In this document: in pieces, positions 1-6,680 of the stretch | Layout of the letters: each line of letters begins with the position of its first letter | Position numbering within the stretch: the stretch's first letter is position 1 | Assembly: GCA_038227745.1 (NCBI GenBank) | Contig: JBBRPS010000533.1 | Span: 1 to 7,237 of the forward strand | Direction of reading: 5' to 3' | Origin: DASPXY01 sp038227745 | GTDB lineage: Bacteria; Planctomycetota; Planctomycetia; Gemmatales; Gemmataceae | Length of the DNA: 7,237 nt | Position numbers and translations under genes: made by a program | The notes under the pieces: generated by a model | What the model saw: only the letters and a program-made list of their open reading frames with translations | Told to the model about the DNA's origin: nothing | Database searches by the model: none

Positions 1-51
1 CAAGCCCGACGCGCCAGCGAAGGACGCCCCTTCGCTGGCGCGTCAGGCTTG
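1..51 (-). terminator. Strong hairpin downstream of the TIR-Nudix gene (terminator or dispersed palindrome)
   Basis: Positions 1-21 and 31-51 are inverted copies with one imperfect pair (7 with 45), enclosing a 9-base loop at 22-30. In a minus-strand transcript that pair becomes a U-G wobble, giving a continuous 21-bp stem; in a plus-strand transcript it is a C-A mismatch. This favours a role at the 3' end of the minus-strand genes, about 40 bases after the TIR-Nudix stop codon. Any U-tract on the minus side would lie beyond the window edge, so intrinsic termination cannot be confirmed. A bidirectional terminator or a REP-like dispersed palindrome are alternatives, since the stem is longer than most intrinsic terminators. 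No gene is seen between 52 and 92. Confidence 0.55.
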
Positions 52-92
52 TGTCCCCTTGGCCCGCGTCGAGTAGGATCCTCCTTCTCGCT

Positions 93-1520
93 TTACTCGT
101 TCGCCGATGCTGATGAGAGGGACAACCGGGCCACCACTTCCTCCCACTGGTCCGGGTAGGCGTACAACAGCGACTGCACCAGGGCGAATAACGTCGTCCC
201 CACCGCCGGCCCCAGTCGCCGCGCCAGTTGGTCGCGGTAGCGCCTGCGCACCCAGTCGGTGACCGCCGCGACCGTGAACGGCAGGCCGAATAGTTTGCCC
301 TCCCAGCCCATCGTCGGCCGCTGCGACTCCAGCTCCGCCGCCGTCAAGCGCACGCGCAGCTCGCCGAACAGGAACGGAAAGCGCGTCTTGAACGTCCGCG
401 CCATGCCGAAAAAGGTCACGTCTTCGGGTCGGGGACGGTGTAACCCCGTCGCCTCCTCGACCGCCTCCCGCACGGCGGTGCGGAACGGGTCGTAGGTGCC
501 GGCCTCGTCCAGATCCTCGGGCTGGCCGTCGCCGCTGACCGCTGGCTGGTAGGCGGGCCGTGTGCCGGTCGGCGTATTCCAGGCGACGTGCCGGCTGCGG
601 TGGGCGGCGAAAATGAAGCCGTCGCGCGTGACCACCGACAGGTTGACCGCGATCGGGTTGGACAGGCGCGAGCCGGCCAGATCGTCCAGCGCCGACTGGT
701 ACTTCTGCCCGACGGTCAGGCCGTCCGGCAGAGGGGCGTCGATGTTCATGTTGGTGGCGAAGGTGTGAAAATACTCCGTCCAGACGAGGCGGAGGCGGAG
801 CGGCCGGTTGTCGAGTCCACCGCGGGGCGAAGGGCTGCCCCAACTGGCGCCGGCCAGGCGGACTTGCCGGTTGTTGACGAACACCTGCTGTTTCTCCGCC
901 GCTTCGCGCCGGCGGCGTTCGAGCAGGCCGTCCGGTCCCTCGGCGAGGGCGCGGACGTCGTCGGGCGGCGTGAAACAACCGTCCGGACCGGTGCAGGACA
1001 CGTCGCCGGGCCGAAAGCGGGTTTGGCCGTCACCGCCGACGAACAGGTAGACGGGGATGACCACGTCGCCGACGCGGTACTGCGGATACTCGTGCAGCAC
1101 CACGCCCCAGGCCGCCAGCAAGTCGTACCACACCTGCCGCAGCATTTCGTCGGATTGGGAGGTGAGATTGACGAGCTGGCAGCGGTGCAGTTGCGGGTGG
1201 AGCGTGGTCCAGTCGCAGGCGGTGGCCAGGACGGGCACGACGCGACAGACGCCGCGGTCGGGATCGAAGTAGCGCCGGTCGGCGAGCGCCAGGGCGACCT
1301 CGGCACGGACCCAGTCGGACTGCAGGGCGTTGGGGGTGAGGACGACCACGAACCAGTGGCATTCGGCGAGGCCGTCGCGGATGGCCTGTTCCCAGGAGCC
1401 GGGCGGGATGTCGCGCGGCGAGAACCAGGTGTCGAGATAGTGGGTGCGCAAGCGCTCGACGAAAGCGTCCACGAAGGTTGGCCGGTCGGGCGTGGTGTGG
1501 CTGATGAAGATACGCGACAT
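93..1520 (-). CDS. TIR domain protein with C-terminal Nudix-like domain
   Basis: A 475-residue protein. Residues 1-140 form a TIR_2-type domain. They open with MSRIFISHTTPDR (first beta strand and loop), followed by SPRDIPPGSWEQAI, where Glu44 aligns with the catalytic glutamate of NAD-cleaving TIR domains such as SARM1. FVVVLTPNALQSDWVRAE (57-74) is the typical strand and following helix. Residues about 205-395 resemble a Nudix family with a YF..FATN lead-in (250-257), a core strand PIAVNLSVVTRDG (289-301) and a partial Nudix box REAVEEATGL (351-360) that keeps Arg351, Glu352, Glu355 and Glu356. No signal peptide or membrane segment is visible, so it is probably cytosolic. The start at 1520 is chosen because a good AGGAG lies 8 bases upstream and the TIR fold begins at once; the open frame runs further, to 1769, but overlaps the preceding gene and carries no domain. 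Inferred role: NAD-consuming or signal-making effector partnered with the upstream NACHT ATPase. TIR is near certain, Nudix likely, and enzymatic activity unproven. Confidence 0.92.
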   Translation of the reverse strand: MSRIFISHTTPDRPTFVDAFVERLRTHYLDTWFSPRDIPPGSWEQAIRDGLAECHWFVVVLTPNALQSDWVRAEVALALADRRYFDPDRGVCRVVPVLATACDWTTLHPQLHRCQLVNLTSQSDEMLRQVWYDLLAAWGVVLHEYPQYRVGDVVIPVYLFVGGDGQTRFRPGDVSCTGPDGCFTPPDDVRALAEGPDGLLERRRREAAEKQQVFVNNRQVRLAGASWGSPSPRGGLDNRPLRLRLVWTEYFHTFATNMNIDAPLPDGLTVGQKYQSALDDLAGSRLSNPIAVNLSVVTRDGFIFAAHRSRHVAWNTPTGTRPAYQPAVSGDGQPEDLDEAGTYDPFRTAVREAVEEATGLHRPRPEDVTFFGMARTFKTRFPFLFGELRVRLTAAELESQRPTMGWEGKLFGLPFTVAAVTDWVRRRYRDQLARRLGPAVGTTLFALVQSLLYAYPDQWEEVVARLSLSSASANE

Positions 1521-1528
1521 GAGCGACA

Positions 1529-1533
1529 CTCCT
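1529..1533 (-). promoter_or_regulatory. Shine-Dalgarno of the TIR-Nudix gene
   Basis: The minus strand reads AGGAG here, with 8 bases before the ATG at 1518-1520. This site decides the start codon against the longer open frame reaching 1769. The rest of the 181-base gap (1521-1701) shows no convincing sigma70-like promoter or terminator hairpin, so read-through from the NACHT gene is plausible but not shown. Confidence 0.7.
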
Positions 1534-1701
1534 ACGGGCAAGAGCAAGCGACAGGGATCACCCGGCCAAGCTGTTCTGAGATCCGTCGAAGATTGACTCC
1601 CGTGGGGTTGCCGTTCCGACCGTGCTTTCACGCATCGGCTGCACGTGGGGATCTCCTGCTCGGCAGCGCTCGCCAGACCCTTTTCTATCGGGTGGACTCG
1701 C

Positions 1702-4700
1702 TCAGGATGAGTACGGCAGACCGTCCAGGTTCCCCTCCAGGACCCGAATGACGTCATGCCAGATGCCATTGCCCAGATCGCGCGGGCAGGCGAGCCCCTC
1801 GCCCCATGCCGCCCGCGCTTCCTCCAGACGGTCCGCCGCGACCAACGCGCTGCCGAGGTCCAGCCACACCGCCGCTCGCGCCTCGGACTTGAGCCCGCGC
1901 GCCGCCAGGTCGGCGGCCAGGTACTCGCGCAGCGGGTTGACCGCGGCCGCCCAATCCTGCTGCAGCATTGCCAGCCGCGCCTGATACGTTGGAAACCAGT
2001 CGGGCCGATACTTCCGGATCCACGGGTCGGTCTGGAGGTCCGTGAAGGCGCGCTCGGCGCCCGCGGGATCGCGCGCGGCGCAGGCCGCCTCGAACAGGTG
2101 GGCCTTGACGTTCATCAGCCAGCGAACGGCGCGCGGGTCCGGCTCGGTTCGCACCGCGGCCGCCTCGAACGCCGTCCACGCCTGCCACAGGGCCTGGCGG
2201 AACTGCGCGGATGCGGCTCCCTGCATGAACCGGGCGGCCCACGCCTGCAACCACCGCCGCATCCACGCCGCGGCCGTCTCCCCGGGCTGCCGCAGCTGTT
2301 CCCCCTGCCGCCCCACTTCGCGCGCGGCCTCCAACATGCCGCTCAGGAAGCGCGCCCTGGCCTCCAGGCAGGCGCTGATCCCGGCGCCTACAGGGTCGGG
2401 CGGGCTCGCCCGCAGACCGTCAGCGGCGCTCTCGCCGAACCGCCGTGCCGCCTCCTCCAGGTCGCCTCGCAGGAAGCTCAGGTAGCCCACCTCGTAACCC
2501 ACCAGCGACCGCCATTTCAGATCGCCTTCCCCCTCCCTGTCCTCCAGCAGCACCCGGAAGTGCCGCTCCGCCTCGGCCAACTCGCCCGCCCGCCGCCGCA
2601 GGTTCGCCAGGTAACCGCGGCACTTGCGCGCCAACCGCCGGCCCGCACCTCCCTCACCGCCGCCTGCCACCCCGGCGGCCAGCAGGTCCAGGTAGAAGGT
2701 GCCGTCCGTCCGGTACGCCAGCCACGAGTGCAGGTGATCCACATTGAACGACCCCCCACCGTCTGCCTCGCACTCCCCGAGGAAGCAGAGCAGCGCCGCG
2801 ACGCAAGGGCCGGCGCGGTGCCGTTCCGCTGGCGGCAGCACGGCGTGGGCGCGGTGGAAGTCGTTAGCCAGTTCGTCCGCCAGGCCGGCACGGCATTTCG
2901 CCCGGAGAAAATCCTCGTCGCCCAGCAAGGCCGCCAGCGCTTCCCAGTCGCGCTCCCAGTCGTCGGCCGGCTCCGCCAGCGCCCGGAGCAGGTGCCAGGG
3001 CAGCTCGGCCGCCTTGCGCACGTTCGGCTCGGTGCCGAGGGAGTGCGGCTGGGCCGCGAAGAAAGCCGCGAGGTCGCGCGCGGTCTGCCGTCGCGCCGCC
3101 GGTTCGTTGAGGTGCCGGGTAAGGGCCGCCTGCAAGAAACTGCGGTGGTAGAAGTCGATCAGCACCTCGCGCCGCGCCGCCTTTCGCATCAGGTACGGCC
3201 GGAGTTGCCGCAGCACGACCTGCAATGCCCCCTCGCGCTCCGCCCCTGCCAGTTGCGGCAGCGCCACGGCCAGCAGGCCGCGCAACTCATCCTCGGACAG
3301 ACCCGCGCGCGCCGCCGCCAGCAGCCGAAACAGGGCCGCCACCAGCCCCGCTGCCCCGCGCGCCGTCTCCGCTTCCAGCCGCGTCAGCACACCGGCGAAC
3401 AGTCCGTTCAGCGCCTTCTCCACGTTCCCGGCGTCGTCGAGCGGCGGCAGACCGGCGATGACGGCCGGTAACTTCTCGAACGAGCCGAAGACGCGCAACT
3501 CCTCCAGTGCCACCGTCAGGAACAGCGGGTTGCGCGTCGCCCGGTTCCGCAGCAGCAGGGCTACCTGCTCGTCGTCGAGCCGCTTGCAGAAGACGCTCGG
3601 CAGCTCCTTTATCATCTTGCTGCATTCCTCGTCGCGCAGTTCCGGCACGCGCAGCTCGATGCGCGGCACGGTGCGCAGGGCGGCCAGCCAGTCGGTCCCC
3701 GCGCCTGGCGTGTCCAGAACGCTGAGGACGAGCCGAACCCCGGCGGGCAGGGGCCTTGGCAGCCAGTCGAGCGGCGGCGGGTCTGCGGAACGTTCGAGCT
3801 GATCGAGGGCGTCGAGGACGACGACGAGGCGGCGGCGTCTGCCGGCCTGTTCGAGGATGCGCGGCCACTGCTGCCGGAGTTTCTCGGGGTCGGCGGGCAG
3901 TTCCTCGTTGAGGCCGAGGTCGCGGGCCAGCTCCCGACAGACGCTCGCTAGCAGGCGCGGCAGGGTGGTCGAGTCGGGGCTGGCGCCGACGAAGCGGGCC
4001 ACCACCGTCGGCGCGTCCGCGCCGCGCTCGCGCTCCTCGGCCCAGTCGAGGACGCCCCGGGCCAGGAGACTGCTCTTGCCGCTACCGGGCGGGCCGGTGA
4101 CGAGCAAGGGTCGGCTGTCGTCGCCGTGGACGTAGAAGTCGATCTCCCGGAGGACATCGCGGCGGACGTGGACGTGGGTGCGGTTGGCGACGAACGCCTC
4201 ATGAAGGGCGAGTTCCTCGGCGAGCGGGTCGAGGGGGCCGCCGGCCGCGCGGTGGTCGGTGAACTGGGCTTCGATGCCGCGACGCAGGGCTTGCTCGACC
4301 TGTTCGCCGAAGGCGTCGAGGCGGGTGAGGCGTCCCGGAAACCGTCCATCCTCGGGGTTGTCGGCATCGGCGTCCCAGGTGCCGCGATAGTCAAAGACGC
4401 GGTTGCCCGGTCCAAAGCGTTCGCGCACCCACGCCTTGAGACGAGCGAGGCTGTCCGCGGGGCGGGAGTTCCTTTCTTCAAAGAAGGTTTCGTCGTAGGC
4501 CCGGCGCTGCTCGGTGCTGAAGTGGGTCAGCGACGCCGCAGCGGGGAGGCAGTCGAGTTGGCGGAAGTAGAAGAACGCCTGCGAGCAGGCCGGCCGGGCG
4601 TCGCGGGTGCTGAGGGAAGCGTCGGCGGCGTGGATGATCTCGAGGTGGGTGATGGAGCAGTGGGTGCGCGCCTGCAGGCCGTGGAAGCGGTCGAGGGCGT

Positions 4701-4995
4701 CGGCGGGGAACGTCTCGTGTTCGGGCACCCAGCCGTAGCGGCTACCGAGGAGACAGACGAAGAAGGGCCTACTGCCGTCGATCTCCTGCAGGCAGATTTC
4801 GATGGCCTTGCCGTTGTCGGCCTCGTCCCTGGTGACGCCCCAGCGGAGGTCGATATCGATGAGGTGGAGGCGGCGCTGAGCGCACCATTGGCGGAGCCGT
4901 GGGAAGGTCACCTTGACGAGGTGGTCGCGTTCCGCGTGCATGTCGCGGAAGGTGGACGAGACGAAGACGCGGACGGTTTTCCAGGCGGCGGGCAT
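1702..4995 (-). CDS. DUF4062-NACHT ATPase with TPR-like C-terminal repeats (STAND family, NPHP3/TEP1-like)
   Basis: A 1097-residue protein. Residues about 6-95 are a DUF4062 domain: VRVFVSSTFRDMHAERD, then IDLRWGVT, then EICLQEIDGSRPFFVCLLGS ending in RYGWVPE. This head is shared with animal NPHP3, TEP1 and NWD1. A NACHT-type P-loop NTPase follows: Walker A GPPGSGKSS (301-309), Walker B RLVVVLDALDQLE (389-401), a sensor-like strand RLVLSVLD (421-428) and NPLFL (489-493) before the helical and winged-helix part, which contains LIDFYHRSFLQAALTRHL (612-629). From about 780 to the end the chain is alpha-helical with TPR-like pairs, for example AGELAEAERHFRVLLE and RGDLEEAARRF. In place of the usual NACHT DGLDE it has DALDQ, so the final acidic residue is Gln399. 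Family knowledge says STAND ATPases oligomerise on sensing a ligand through the repeat region. I infer a cytosolic sensor or switch that acts with the TIR protein 181 bases downstream. The start at 4995 precedes the domain directly and has GAGGG 7 bases upstream. Domain calls are firm; the ligand is unknown. Confidence 0.92.
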   Translation of the reverse strand: MPAAWKTVRVFVSSTFRDMHAERDHLVKVTFPRLRQWCAQRRLHLIDIDLRWGVTRDEADNGKAIEICLQEIDGSRPFFVCLLGSRYGWVPEHETFPADALDRFHGLQARTHCSITHLEIIHAADASLSTRDARPACSQAFFYFRQLDCLPAAASLTHFSTEQRRAYDETFFEERNSRPADSLARLKAWVRERFGPGNRVFDYRGTWDADADNPEDGRFPGRLTRLDAFGEQVEQALRRGIEAQFTDHRAAGGPLDPLAEELALHEAFVANRTHVHVRRDVLREIDFYVHGDDSRPLLVTGPPGSGKSSLLARGVLDWAEERERGADAPTVVARFVGASPDSTTLPRLLASVCRELARDLGLNEELPADPEKLRQQWPRILEQAGRRRRLVVVLDALDQLERSADPPPLDWLPRPLPAGVRLVLSVLDTPGAGTDWLAALRTVPRIELRVPELRDEECSKMIKELPSVFCKRLDDEQVALLLRNRATRNPLFLTVALEELRVFGSFEKLPAVIAGLPPLDDAGNVEKALNGLFAGVLTRLEAETARGAAGLVAALFRLLAAARAGLSEDELRGLLAVALPQLAGAEREGALQVVLRQLRPYLMRKAARREVLIDFYHRSFLQAALTRHLNEPAARRQTARDLAAFFAAQPHSLGTEPNVRKAAELPWHLLRALAEPADDWERDWEALAALLGDEDFLRAKCRAGLADELANDFHRAHAVLPPAERHRAGPCVAALLCFLGECEADGGGSFNVDHLHSWLAYRTDGTFYLDLLAAGVAGGGEGGAGRRLARKCRGYLANLRRRAGELAEAERHFRVLLEDREGEGDLKWRSLVGYEVGYLSFLRGDLEEAARRFGESAADGLRASPPDPVGAGISACLEARARFLSGMLEAAREVGRQGEQLRQPGETAAAWMRRWLQAWAARFMQGAASAQFRQALWQAWTAFEAAAVRTEPDPRAVRWLMNVKAHLFEAACAARDPAGAERAFTDLQTDPWIRKYRPDWFPTYQARLAMLQQDWAAAVNPLREYLAADLAARGLKSEARAAVWLDLGSALVAADRLEEARAAWGEGLACPRDLGNGIWHDVIRVLEGNLDGLPYSS

Positions 4996-5264
4996 GGCCG
5001 AGCCCTCACAAGCACCTGTCCGCCGAGATGGCGGTGGACCAACTCGGCGACGATCGTTGACTTCCCTCTGCCCGGGTCGCCGGTGATCGGCAGGCCCCCT
5101 TCACGCCGGGTCGTCCGCCAGCGCTCCACCTCGGCGAACCGCCATTCCCGGTCCACGAAATGGTGTCTTTTCGCCTCCAGGAAGACGGTGAAATCGAAGG
5201 GATTGACGAGATCCGGGACTGACGCCCCCTTCGTAACGCCGCAGAGCCGAAGAGGGCGAGCCAA
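4908..5264 (-). pseudogene. Truncated P-loop (NACHT/AAA) NTPase fragment
   Basis: The frame opens after a TGA at 5271-5273 and gives about 118 residues from a possible TTG at 5264. Residues 16-85 look like the front of a STAND NTPase: VPDLVNPFDFTVFLEAKRHH, then FVDREWRFAEVERW, then LPITGDPGRGKSTIVAELVHR. Walker A GDPGRGKST lies at 5055-5081 and is intact. Recognisable sequence ends near HLGGQVL (about 5010). After that the frame only crosses the start of the next gene in another phase, giving a low-complexity Pro/Ser/Arg tail that stops at 4908. Walker B, sensors and repeats are all missing, where a working protein of this class would need several hundred more residues. I read it as the remnant of a second NACHT-type gene, cut by deletion or recombination just before the DUF4062-NACHT ribosome binding site. 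A short translated leader coupled to the next gene is a less likely reading. Confidence 0.6.
5003..5007 (-). promoter_or_regulatory. Likely Shine-Dalgarno of the DUF4062-NACHT gene
   Basis: The minus strand reads GAGGG, 7 bases before the ATG at 4993-4995. It sits within a few bases of where recognisable homology in the truncated upstream P-loop fragment ends (about 5010). Confidence 0.5.
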
Positions 5265-5344
5265 ACCCGTTCATGTCCCCATCGTAGCCGACGCAGACGG
5301 CAGTGCAATGGGGTACACGAGCAAATGCACCAGCTACGTCGCCC

Positions 5345-6400
5345 TCAGTCGGTTGCGTCGGAGCGGGTCTGGCGGCGCGCGGCCTCGCGCAGCACTTCCA
5401 GAAACGCCGCGGCCGCCGTACTCAGCGCCGGCTCGTCGGCCCGGTGCGCCTTGCGCGCCACCAGTCGCACCGTGTCCGGCGGGAACGCGCGCTCGTCGAG
5501 GACGCGCACCTCCAGCTTCCCCTGCCGGCGGACGAACCGCGCCGCCGAGCGCGCAGTCGCCAAGCCGACGCCGACACCCTCCGCGGCGTAGGTGAGGATC
5601 GCCTCCCAGCCGCCTACCTCCAGCACCACGTCCAGCGGGCCGATGTCTGCGGCCCGCGCCCAGCGGTCGAACTGCTCGCGGCGGCCGCGCCCGCGCTCCG
5701 GCAGAATCAGCGGCAGGCCGGCGAGCGCCCCCGCCGACACCTGCGCGTCGGCGGGCAACTGCACGAAGCGGCGGTGCCAGGCGGCCTTGCTCTCGTCGCG
5801 GCCCAGGCGCGGGGCCGCCGCCAGCACGGCGCGGTCCTCCAGCAGCGGCTCGACGTACAGCGGTCGGCGGGCGACCTGCTCCAGTTCGTCCGTGACCTGC
5901 CTGGTGTCGGACGGCCCCTCGTCCGGCTCATGGGTGACGAGGGCCAGGTCATAGACGCCGGTGGCGACGCCGTTGACGCGCTCCTTGCCGGCGGGCGTGG
6001 CGACGCGCAGCCGCCAGTGCGGGTGCTGGCGGCGGAACTGCTTGACGGCCGTCAGTACGAAGTCCTTGACGGCCTCCTGCCCGCAGGCGAGGGAGACGTC
6101 CGCCAGCTCGGTGGCGCCGGCGGTGAGGAAGCTCTGCAGCTGCTCGTAGCGGCGCACCATGTCGTGGACGGCCTCGCGGACGCGGGCGCCTTCGGCGGTG
6201 AGCTTCCAGGTCTTGCCCTGGCGCACCAGCCAGGCCTGCGGGAGGAGCTTGCCGGCCGTCTGCAGAAGGCTGAGCCGCTTGGACATGCTCGGCTGGTTGA
6301 TGTTCAGCTGCCGGGCGGCGGCGGCCGCGTCGCCGTTGGCCTCGACCACGCGGATGAACGTCTCCAGGAGTTCGTAGGACAGGCGCGAGGGTCGGGGCAC
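5345..6400 (-). CDS. LysR-type transcriptional regulator
   Basis: A 351-residue protein, slightly longer than the usual LTTR length of about 300. Residues about 8-70 form the winged helix-turn-helix: YELLETFIRVVEANGDAAAA leads into the recognition segment RQLNINQPSMSKRLSLLQ (30-47), and the wing reads KTWKLTAEGARV. Residues about 97-340 match the two-lobe, periplasmic-binding-protein-like effector domain, with VYDLALVTHEP (148-158), a late AGLPLILPERG stretch and VLEVGGWEAILTYAAEGVGVGLA near the C-terminus. The usual wing motif with GxxLFxR is not seen; LLPQAWLVRQ takes its place. The start is GTG at 6398-6400, supported by GGAGGT 6 bases upstream and by the HTH beginning at once. The effector molecule and targets cannot be told. 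LTTRs often control themselves and a divergent neighbour, here the LRR gene. It is 80 bases upstream of the P-loop fragment on the same strand, and no clear terminator is visible between them (5265-5344). Confidence 0.92.
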   Translation of the reverse strand: MPRPSRLSYELLETFIRVVEANGDAAAAARQLNINQPSMSKRLSLLQTAGKLLPQAWLVRQGKTWKLTAEGARVREAVHDMVRRYEQLQSFLTAGATELADVSLACGQEAVKDFVLTAVKQFRRQHPHWRLRVATPAGKERVNGVATGVYDLALVTHEPDEGPSDTRQVTDELEQVARRPLYVEPLLEDRAVLAAAPRLGRDESKAAWHRRFVQLPADAQVSAGALAGLPLILPERGRGRREQFDRWARAADIGPLDVVLEVGGWEAILTYAAEGVGVGLATARSAARFVRRQGKLEVRVLDERAFPPDTVRLVARKAHRADEPALSTAAAAFLEVLREAARRQTRSDATD

Positions 6401-6406
6401 GGCGAA

Positions 6407-6412
6407 ACCTCC
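6407..6412 (-). promoter_or_regulatory. Shine-Dalgarno of the LysR gene
   Basis: The minus strand reads GGAGGT, 6 bases before the GTG start at 6398-6400. It is the strongest ribosome binding site in the window and supports the non-ATG start. Confidence 0.75.
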
Positions 6413-6603
6413 AGCGGGGGGAGCAGGGATGCGGCGCCAGGGATGCAGGGACGGCTGCTCGTCGAGGGTGCAACCGTTTCATTGTTTTTGATCCTTCTTG
6501 CGGCGATGCCATCGTTCTGCAATGATAGCAAGCGTGTGCGGCACTCGCCAGGAGGCTATGCCCTGATCCGCAGAGAATTCCGTCCCGACGGCGAATCCGG
6601 CGG

Positions 6604-6633
6604 TTGCTGCCGGAAAGTGCGACGGGGTAGAAT
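6604..6633 (+). promoter_or_regulatory. Possible promoter of the LRR gene
   Basis: TTGCTG (6604-6609) and TAGAAT (6628-6633) are separated by 18 bases, with 3 of 6 and 5 of 6 matches to sigma70 consensus. The -10 candidate overlaps a small dyad, GGTAG-AATG-CTACC (6626-6639), which could be an operator. The LRR start lies 47 bases downstream. The divergent region 6401-6680 otherwise holds the LysR 5' leader, including a nine-base direct repeat CAGGGATGC (6424-6432 and 6438-6446); no gene or RNA was recognised in it. The match is weak and could be chance, though this stretch is more AT-rich than the flanking coding sequence. Confidence 0.3.
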
Positions 6634-6680
6634 GCTACCAATCCGCCGGCTCCGATCCCTCGGCAATTAACTGAGTAACT

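Noticed and set aside
588..1751. Plus-strand open frame (387 codons) opposite the TIR-Nudix gene
   Set aside because: The TIR motifs and AGGAG on the minus strand settle the coding strand. This frame shows no domain.
1521..1769. N-terminal extension of the TIR protein by 83 codons
   Set aside because: It would overlap the end of the NACHT gene, adds no recognisable domain, and ignores the good ribosome binding site before 1520.
1756..3471. Long plus-strand open frame (571 codons) opposite the NACHT gene
   Set aside because: Its translation is Arg/Pro/Gln-rich with no domain. It mirrors the high-GC codon pattern of the real gene on the other strand, as expected for a shadow frame.
5283..5338. 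Inverted repeat CGTAGC and GCTACG as a terminator after the LysR gene
   Set aside because: Arms of six bases with 44 bases between them would not form a stable terminator, and no U-tract follows.
4126..5595. Long plus-strand open frame (489 codons) across the NACHT start, the P-loop fragment and the LysR end
   Set aside because: It crosses three minus-strand features with clear domains, its sequence is low-complexity and matches no family I know.
6506..6523. Imperfect palindrome ATGCC-N8-GCAAT as a LysR box
   Set aside because: The arms match only partly and the spacing does not give the T-N11-A core typical of LysR binding sites.
5303..6670. Plus-strand open frame (455 codons) opposite the LysR gene
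   Set aside because: It is an antisense shadow of a well-supported LysR gene with strong start signals. The translation is compositionally biased.
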